A DNA stretch of 64,000 bases, taken from assembly GCF_046630445.1 (NCBI RefSeq), contig NC_092339.1:77084001-77148000 (forward strand), given 5' to 3'. Shown piece after piece: positions 57,431 to 64,000 of this stretch (positions are counted from its first letter, which is position 1; every line of letters begins with the position of its first letter). Position numbers and translations under genes: made by a program. The stretch is from Rutidosis leptorrhynchoides (lineage: Eukaryota; Streptophyta; Magnoliopsida; Asterales; Asteraceae). Below the pieces are notes generated by a model. It searched no databases and had not been told where the DNA came from. It saw only the letters and a list, made by a program, of their open reading frames with translations.

Positions 57431-57909
57431 AAAGAAATAGAAATAAATAATAATAATAATAATATGGAGTACTAATAATTTCCAAAATAATTGAACATGT
57501 ACATTATCAGTCCATTCATTGTTATTATTTAATAAATTTAGTCCGTGGACAGGAAAAAAAAAAAAAAAAAACAAAATTAGTTGCTTTCTACAATAACCCA
57601 TCACCCCATTAGGCAATCAAACGAGGAATTATAATTATAAATTTAGAATTACTGAAACATAAATTTAAAGCCAAAAACATAGACATTTAAGCGTCGAATT
57701 AAAGTTACAAATACTAATTGTAACTTTAGAAGGGTAGTTATAATTTGTACATTTCCTCATTTAATTGAGAGTATATTATTTTTCTTTATAACTAGTACTA
57801 GATTATAACTTTTCAATTCGGAGAATTGAAATGTGCTTCTGTTAGTACAAAATATAATGACTAAACGTATATGCCAAGTAATAAATACAACCATTGTACG
57901 TACAAACTA

Positions 57910-58116
57910 CTCCCTCTGTCTCATTCCAATAGTCCACAGACAAAAAACACGCAGTTTTAGGAAATCCCACTAACTTCATTTCTCCACCAATGAAATATCT
58001 TCTCTCTCCAGATCCACCAATGAAATATCTTCTTTCCTTTCTATTTATGAAAGTGGACTATCAGAATGGGACAGCCCAAAATGGAATACTGCCCTATTGG
58101 AATGAGACGGAGGTAG
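57910..58116. mobile_element. Stowaway MITE
   Basis: Terminal inverted repeats CTCCCTCTGTCTCATTCC and CTACCTCCGTCTCATTCC (inverted), with TA duplications (57908-57909 and 58117-58118). It is 207 bp with an internal duplication of CCACCAATGAAATATCTTCT. Confidence 0.93.
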
Positions 58117-58490
58117 TAATATTTAAACCTTATATAGTTAGAGCAGTGGGAGTGGTGACCCAGGTCACTTGACATATCAGGCGTGACTTGCTGAGTCAGA
58201 AAAAGTGAGGAGTGGTGACCGATGTCACTTGAACATGTTAGTTTTTATTTTTATTATTAAAATAAAATTATAAAAATTAACATAAACAGAAATAACTTTC
58301 ATTAAAAATAATAAAAAAATAAAAAACATTACAAACCTAAAAATTAAAAAAAAAAAAAAAACATTACGATTCCTAAAATTAAAAAGAAAAACATTACGAA
58401 CCTAAAAATTAAAAAAAAAAACAATACAAGTCCTAAAAATAAAAATACAAACCGAAATTTCCTAAAACCTAACCTGTCCGTTCGAGTCTT

Positions 58491-58871
58491 TCACGGGCTA
58501 GGACTATTGTATCCCTCATCACTCTCGTCGTGCGGGTAGTGAGGATGAGGGCGGCGGAAGAATTGTCGGGACCATATGTTGATACAATACAAGTCGATAG
58601 GCTCTCACTTGAGTTTTGCTTTCTCGACAATTGCTTCTCATTCTCGCTCGGTCGTGAGAAACTCAAAGGTCCGGGTTCGTGGAACAATGTACATAAAATT
58701 CGAGGCCTCGAAGTCGACATGCTCTCGTATGTAGCTGAACAAACGCCTTGTGTTCCACCCGTTAACGTTGAGGGACTCGAACGACATACATTTCGGATTG
58801 GAATACGTTTTCCAATCCTCGCTCAGCTCCCCACCGTAGTAAACATTCAATGAAACAATGCAAGAATTCAT
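58491..58871 (-). pseudogene. PB1-like ORF with two in-frame TGA codons
   Basis: 127 codons from the ATG at 58871. The frame opens MNSCIVSLNVYYGGELSEDW, meets TGA after TTERE and again after KAKLK, then continues to 58491. Length and opening match the intact antisense ORF of element B (21009-21410). A TATA box (TATATATA, 58948-58955) lies 77 bp upstream. Confidence 0.6.
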
Positions 58872-59042
58872 TTTTTTCCCAGTATACTCGTGTGTTTAAA
58901 TTAAGAAGGGAGAAGGAAGTGTGTTTTTTAAAACTGTGAAGGGGTTGTATATATAGATAAAAGTGGGAATTACAAAAAAAGAAAAGAAAAAAAATTGGAG
59001 CCGTTGAATTCATCGCCATAGCGACTGACCAAGGTGGAACGC

Positions 59043-59467
59043 TGTTAGACAATTGAACCCGTGCCTTATTATTCATTATTCAAGCGATATTTATAGAATA
59101 CACATAAACCCTAATAACTATTCAAACCCTAATGGACCCAAGCCCACAATTGGGTTGGGCCATTAACCTATCATCTAACACTCCCCCGCAGTCCAAGCGG
59201 CGAAATCGCGAAAGCTCGGACTGGAAGAAAAAGCTAATATTGAAGAAACGCTAACAAATAAACAAATAAAAGTAACTTTTTTTTTCTCTTGTTTGATGCG
59301 CCGAATAGACAGATATTCGCGGATGTGGTTGCATATTGCTTGACTGCGTATTCCTTTTCCGTAGCGTTTTTTTTTCTTTTACGCCGTTGCTTGCTTTGCC
59401 TAAGGATTGAACAGGACTTGGGCATAGAACTTTTGTCGACGAGAACAGTCATCTTCAACACTGCAAA

Positions 59468-59507
<40 letters not shown>

Positions 59508-60084
59508 TATATTCCTTTTTTTTCGGGGTTTGGAACCTAGTCAAGCTAGGCGGCTCAGCCCCACGCCGATTATTATTTTATTATATTAAATAAACATTAA
59601 ACAATAAAAAAGAAAAAAAAATAGCGATGCGAAAAAAAAATAAAATGTAACGGGCTGGTAGCATACGACCTTTTTTTCTTTCTTTCTAGGGTTTATGGGT
59701 ATTGAGATTTTCGAGAGAAGAGAAAACTTGAAGCCACATGGGTGACTTTCATCTCTCTATAACGCGTGTGAGAGACTTGATGATTTATGGATATTGGATG
59801 GATAGTTTGTCAGAATCTCTAGGAAACAAGAAAAAGAGGAAATTTTTTTTTTTGTGAAGACTAATTAAAAGAAAAAGATAGCCAAGTTACAGACGATAAG
59901 TGAGATGATAACGGCGGTGCCGATTGTGTTAAGAGGAGGTGGTTCCACCAGGATCGTATGGCTCGGATACCATGTTAGAAAATTGAACCCGTGCCTTATT
60001 ATTCATTATTCAAGCGATATTTATAGAGTACACATAAACCCTAATAACTATTCAAACCCTAATGGACCCAAGCCCACAATTGGG
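59043..60084 (-). mobile_element. TRIM-like miniature LTR retrotransposon, minus orientation
   Basis: The left terminal repeat (59043-59180, 138 bp) runs from TGTTAGACAATTG to TCATCTAACA. The right copy (59973-60084) matches its first about 110 bp and lacks the last about 27. A primer-binding site (minus TGGTATCCGAGC, 59961-59972) adjoins the right copy, and a purine-rich tract (minus GCGGGGGAG) adjoins the left one. The interior (about 780 bp) has no coding signal and includes about 37 T at 59470-59506. Confidence 0.8.
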
Positions 60085-60390
60085 CGCAACTTTGAGACGG
60101 GAGAGGGGAGTGGGGCAACGGGCGACGAGGTGGGGGACGGGAGGGTGACGAGCTCCCACTCCCAGCCCTCTTAAGGTTTCATCGTTTTATTCCAGCTTTT
60201 TTTTTTTTAAGATAAACCTCTAACTTGGTGATTGGTCAAGTGGCACGAGTGATTTCTTGTCTACGGTAACATCTTGTGATTCTCCCTTTGTATTTCCCCC
60301 TGTATATAGCTTAACTCTCGTGTTTGTATTATTCTAGGCTTAAGCCCTCTTCTGATATACATGGTTTTAATTTTAACAATATTCTCGATC

Positions 60391-60500
<110 letters not shown>

Positions 60501-60688
60501 TAGTTTTTTGAGCTCGTGCGTTGCACGATAGTTATATAAATTAGTATTCGATAACACTAATATTGATACTTATCAAATGTATAATACAATTATAATGAAA
60601 AACTCCTTTATTACTCATAACATTTGCATCAAAAGCATTAGTATGATTATTAATGCAAAGATTATGAGCCCCCCATTGAAACTATTTT

Positions 60689-61014
60689 TTTTTTAACGAC
60701 GATTTTTTGACATCAGTTGATTATTTATTTCAACGACCCTCATCATTTGCACGTAACACACACGTTCGGGCGGAAACCCGAACCCCGATCGATGATACCC
60801 GGGAACATATCCATTCGGGCAGTGGTCCGGGTAGAGGTCCGTAAACGAATCCGGTAAAACCTCTCTATAGGGTCAATATATACCACCATTATTGGTGTTC
60901 AATTGGTTTAAAGAAAATCATGTCATCTCTAAGGATTGAACACATAACCTCTCCATATCCCATGACTCAAAGGATATGGAGGGAACCGTTTGGCTATACC
61001 CGCAAGTTCCCCCG
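60689..61014 (-). mobile_element. tRNA-derived SINE
   Basis: Minus-strand A-box-like (TAGCCAAACGGTT) and B-box-like (TTATGTGTTCAATCCTT) sequences, with a T-rich left end. Flanked by the 13-bp duplication TTGAAACTATTTT (60676-60688 and 61015-61027). Confidence 0.85.
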
Positions 61015-61027
61015 TTGAAACTATTTT

Positions 61028-61480
61028 AACTTTAATTAACAAATAATTAATAAAATAACAAATATGAGCCCGTAAAAAGTGGATCTAAAACTGATCATAA
61101 ATAACAATATTTATTATTGTTTTGTTTTATATATAGGTAAAATATGTAAACGTAAATGATGATATATTTATATATAAGATTTTTTGTTACTAACTAAACT
61201 ACAATAATCCGTTGATAATGTTGAGGTGTTTACAATTATACTGGTCTGTCCCAAAATTTTGACTTTATATACCAAATTACTTCGGGAGCATACAAATGTG
61301 TAGCATGATAAATGATATTTGTTTTATATTTTTATATCCACCTGAACCAAATTAGCTACCATGGAAAAAATAAATTACAAAAGAAGAATGAGTCAGAATA
61401 GAATGGCAGTTACATGGTATTAGTTGGAAGATTATACGATTAATAATTTTTAGTTATAGAAGATGGTGAAAAAATGGCAG
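61028..61480. other. Spacer without recognised features
   Basis: AT-rich, no coding or transposon signal that I can identify. Confidence 0.4.
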
Positions 61481-61487
61481 TTACATG

Positions 61488-61887
61488 TAGGGGTGTTCAA
61501 AATATCCGAATCCGAAATCCGAATCCGAATTATCCGAAATCCGAATCCGAAAATATCCGAAAATTCGGATATCCGAAAATCGGATATCCGATTTTTCGGA
61601 TTCGGATATCGGATGGAGTTTTTAAAATTTTCGGAAAATCCGAAAAATATCCGAAATATCCGAAAAATATCCGAAATATCCGAAAATTATCCGAAAATTA
61701 TCCGAATATCCGGAAAATTATCCGAAAATATTCGAAGTTCTTCAAAAATATTGGATATTTGGATAATCCGATATCCGAATCCGAAATTTCGGTTCGAATT
61801 TCGGATGGGGTTTTTCACTATCCGAATTTTCGGATATCCGAAAATTCGGATATCCGAATTTCGGATATCCGAAAATGAACACCCCTA
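61488..61887. mobile_element. hAT-type MITE filled with ATCCGAA repeats
   Basis: Perfect ends TAGGGGTGTTCA and TGAACACCCCTA, with the 8-bp duplication GTTACATG (61480-61487 and 61888-61895). The interior is almost entirely ATCCGAAA/TTTCGGAT units in both directions. The long frames here are repeat artefacts. Confidence 0.94.
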
Positions 61888-61895
61888 GTTACATG

Positions 61896-62321
61896 GTATA
61901 ATGATTCCCATAACCCCCAAATTAGTGAGTAATGCTTCATTACACCATACTCTATAATGATTAATTATTTTAGTCTCAACCAAGCATCTTCAATCACTAT
62001 CATTATCATTACTTACCCCTTAAAACCTCCAACCAAGCGGCCCCTTAAATCTTGTCATTGAGCAAATAACAATAAAGTAAAATAATTCGGAATAATTCGG
62101 AGTAATATTAAATTGTATTCTTAGAAACTTATATATAATTTTGTACTATATTTAATTAATATTAAGTAAATGTATGGATAAGTTTTAATTGATTTGGAAT
62201 CTCCTTAAATATAGCGTATAAGATAATTACTATAAATTATAAGTTAACTACAAGACACCACATAAGCAAATTTAACCAGAATTAATAACAGAATGACACG
62301 TAGAATTATTGACACGCGCTT

Positions 62322-62345
<24 letters not shown>
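61896..62345. other. Spacer without recognised features
   Basis: AT-rich non-coding DNA ending in a TA/GA microsatellite at 62323-62357. Confidence 0.4.
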
Positions 62346-62349
<4 letters not shown>

Positions 62350-62357
<8 letters not shown>

Positions 62358-62885
62358 TGATCCAGTGAAAATTATTTTAGTGTGAGAACTCTAGGAAATC
62401 TAAAAACACTCCAAATACACTGAAATTCGAGCAAAAAATGTGCACGGGCGAGCAAAAAAAAAGAAATTAGAGCAAAAATCAAAAACAAAGACGAACAAAA
62501 AATTCATAGTCGAGCAAAATTTTATTTTATTTTTTTTCTTTTTTTCGAATTTCCAAATGTAGAACACATTTTGTTCGAATATCAGCATTTTTGTTCGACT
62601 ACCCGTGTGTTCTACATTTTTTTGTTCGACTATCAAAATGTAGAACACAAAAATTGTTTGCCCGCCTTTTTTTTGTTCGAATATCACTTTTTTGTTCGCC
62701 CTTGTCCCATTTTTGCTCGAATTGTTCTTTTTTTGTTCGCCCGTGTTCCATTTTTGCTCGAATTGTTCTTTTTTTGTTCGCCCGTGTCCAATTTTTGTTC
62801 GAATTTCCTTTTTTTGCTCGAATTTCAGTGTATTTTTGAGTTCTCAGGGTTCTCACACAAAAAAAGTTCTCATTTGATCTCTCTA
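62350..62885. mobile_element. Foldback MITE filled with TTGTTCG/GCTCGAA repeats
   Basis: Inverted ends: left AGAGATGATCCAGTGAAAA with AATACACTGAAATTCGAGCA further in; right, inverted, AGAGAGATCAAATGAGAAC with AATACACTGAAATTCGAGCA. The interior has about four copies of a 37-bp unit with TTTGTTCGCCCGTG and TTTTTGCTCGAATTG. Both ends abut TA repeats, so the target duplication cannot be read. Confidence 0.7.
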
Positions 62886-62892
62886 CTATATA

Positions 62893-62899
<7 letters not shown>

Positions 62900-62947
<48 letters not shown>
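62900..62947. repeat. (TA)n microsatellite
   Basis: About 48 bp of TA repeat between two MITEs. Confidence 0.9.
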
Positions 62948-62950
<3 letters not shown>

Positions 62951-62985
62951 TTGTAATCCCTTGAATTCAATAATTTGCTTGAAAT

Positions 62986-63663
62986 TAGAGATGGCAATGA
63001 CCACCCGATCCGATGGATATCCACCATCCACCCGCTTTGTGATGGATATGGATGAACCTAAATGGATATGGATACGGATATGGATGAACCTTAACGGATA
63101 TGGATATGGATATGGATGAAAAGTTTCATCCATGGATATATCCATTACCACCCGAAATACATATACAATTATATAAATATGGATATATGCGTACATATTT
63201 ATGATTACAAATTTATTTATCGTTAAATTTACATTTTTCTTTCAACCCATGATGAAATAACTATAACTATAACTATAACTATAATATATTATAATAAAAC
63301 ATGTTTATCTAATAAAATAAACTTACAAATTTCATATTTAATTTTTCATAATCTATGTTTTATATAGTAAACATAAAAAAATTTATTATATCTTCGACAA
63401 AGATTACACTTTCTTATGAATAGATTTTAATTATGTCATGTCATATTTATTTTTCTATAGTATGTTTTTATTTTAATCATGTATTAGAAAATATTATAAC
63501 ATTTTTTTGACATCCATTGGATATCCATTAACCCGCTAAATCCATTGGATATGGATATGGATGGATGACCTGAAACTAAATGGATATGGATATGGATGAA
63601 TAAAAACTAAATGGATATGGATACGGCATCACCCGATCCATATCCGATCCATTGTCATCCCTA
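62986..63663. mobile_element. hAT-type MITE filled with GGATAT repeats
   Basis: Ends TAGAGATGGCAATG and, inverted, TAGGGATGACAATGG, with the 8-bp duplication CTTGAAAT (62978-62985 and 63664-63671). GGATATGGAT repeats fill both subterminal regions (62995-63140 and 63520-63655). Confidence 0.92.
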
Positions 63664-63699
63664 CTTGAAATCCAACGGACCAATCAGAGCGACATGTGG

Positions 63700-64000
63700 C
63701 GCGACAATCACATGTGATTGAGAAAAAAATTAAAAAATATATTTTTTTTTTTGAATTTTTTTTTTTTTTAAAATTTAGCATGTCAAATCTAATCACATGT
63801 GATTGTAAAACTCAATCACATGAGATTCTGCATATCAAATCCAATCAAATGTGATTGAAAAAAAAAATTCAAAGTTTTTTATAAAAAAAAAATTTCAACC
63901 GGAAACAGGCTTTAATTCGGTGATTTGATCAAGTTTGTTAACGTTTCGTGATCATATCTTCAAAATTTCAGACTTTAATTCGGTGATTTGATCAAGTTTT
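63700..64000. repeat. Palindrome cluster and direct repeat at the right edge
   Basis: AATCACATGTGATT, a perfect 14-bp palindrome, occurs near 63709 and 63790; variants with one change are near 63817 and 63843. A repeat CTTTAATTCGGTGATTTGAT occurs near 63910 and 63973 and is cut by the edge. It may be the end of a further transposon. Confidence 0.7.

Larger units (their letters stand above)
58141..60170 (-). mobile_element. PIF/Harbinger-like non-autonomous element with nested TRIM-like element
   Basis: Ends GAGCAGTGGGAGTGG and, inverted, GAGGGCTGGGAGTGG, flanked by the 3-bp duplication TTA (58138-58140 and 60171-60173) typical of Harbinger. It contains a PB1-like pseudogene on the minus strand. 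It is interrupted by the TRIM-like element at 59043-60084. No transposase frame. Confidence 0.7.

Noticed and set aside
61463-61888. Two overlapping 130-140 codon ORFs
   Set aside because: Both are readings of the ATCCGAA repeats of a hAT MITE and have no domain features.
62400-63119. Phe/Cys-rich ORFs on both strands
   Set aside because: They are translations of TTGTTCG/GCTCGAA repeats inside a foldback MITE.

Overview
The window is nuclear DNA of a flowering plant. The evidence is intron-bearing plant genes, AT-rich spacers, tRNA-derived SINEs, Stowaway, hAT and Harbinger MITEs, and a thick nest of LTR retrotransposons. From memory, the LTR ends (TGTAGTGACCCGAAC, TGTGATGACCCGGG, TGTGACGACCCGAA) look like sunflower-family (Asteraceae) elements; that placement is inference.

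Positions 1-37183 are a nested stack of retroelements that can be dated relative to one another. The oldest is a broken Ty1/copia element (C; fragments 12939-13108 and 35696-36699, 3' LTR from 36700). Two elements landed in C. One is a decayed minus-strand Ty3/gypsy element (A; 5' LTR 9323-12938, leader ORFs, gag, pol down to 529). The other is a plus-strand non-autonomous LTR element with 4.4 kb LTRs (B; 13109-35690, target duplication TCCGG). A was hit by a solo LTR (2800-5518, duplication CATTG) and by another LTR element whose LTR runs off the left edge (E; 1-528). B's 3' LTR was hit by an intact, very young chromodomain-type gypsy element (D; 24000-33498, duplication TTAGT) with a 1488-residue open polyprotein.

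Positions 37184-53340 hold the host genes. They are a membrane-anchored RING E3 ligase (minus, 38064-38666), a METTL4-type MT-A70 methyltransferase in nine coding exons (plus, 45266-49266), and a plastid geranylgeranyl diphosphate synthase in one exon (minus, 52009-53145). Two SINEs lie between the RING gene and a 4 kb Mutator-like element (MULE, 41111-45148). The MULE sits about 110 bp upstream of the METTL4 start codon. It carries convergent genes, a transposase and a DUF1985/Ulp1-like fragment, and several arrays of a CGCAAGG near-palindrome. METTL4 also has a 1.06 kb foldback element in intron 5 and probably a transposon-filled intron in its 3' UTR.

Positions 53340-64000 hold no convincing host gene. 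They are a patchwork of small transposons, most with readable target duplications: three SINEs, two Stowaway MITEs, at least three hAT-type MITEs filled with short tandem repeats, a foldback MITE, and a Harbinger-like element that carries a broken PB1-like ORF and a nested TRIM-like element.

Three observations seem least explained by known annotation. First, an RNA-hairpin module shared by four different LTR families, with a covarying closing pair. Second, CpG-rich palindromes in doublets or arrays that recur in unrelated elements, often just upstream of a TATA box. Third, non-retroviral ORFs carried by LTR elements: an F-box relative and an acidic ORF in A, and an antisense PB1-like ORF with its own TATA box in B.
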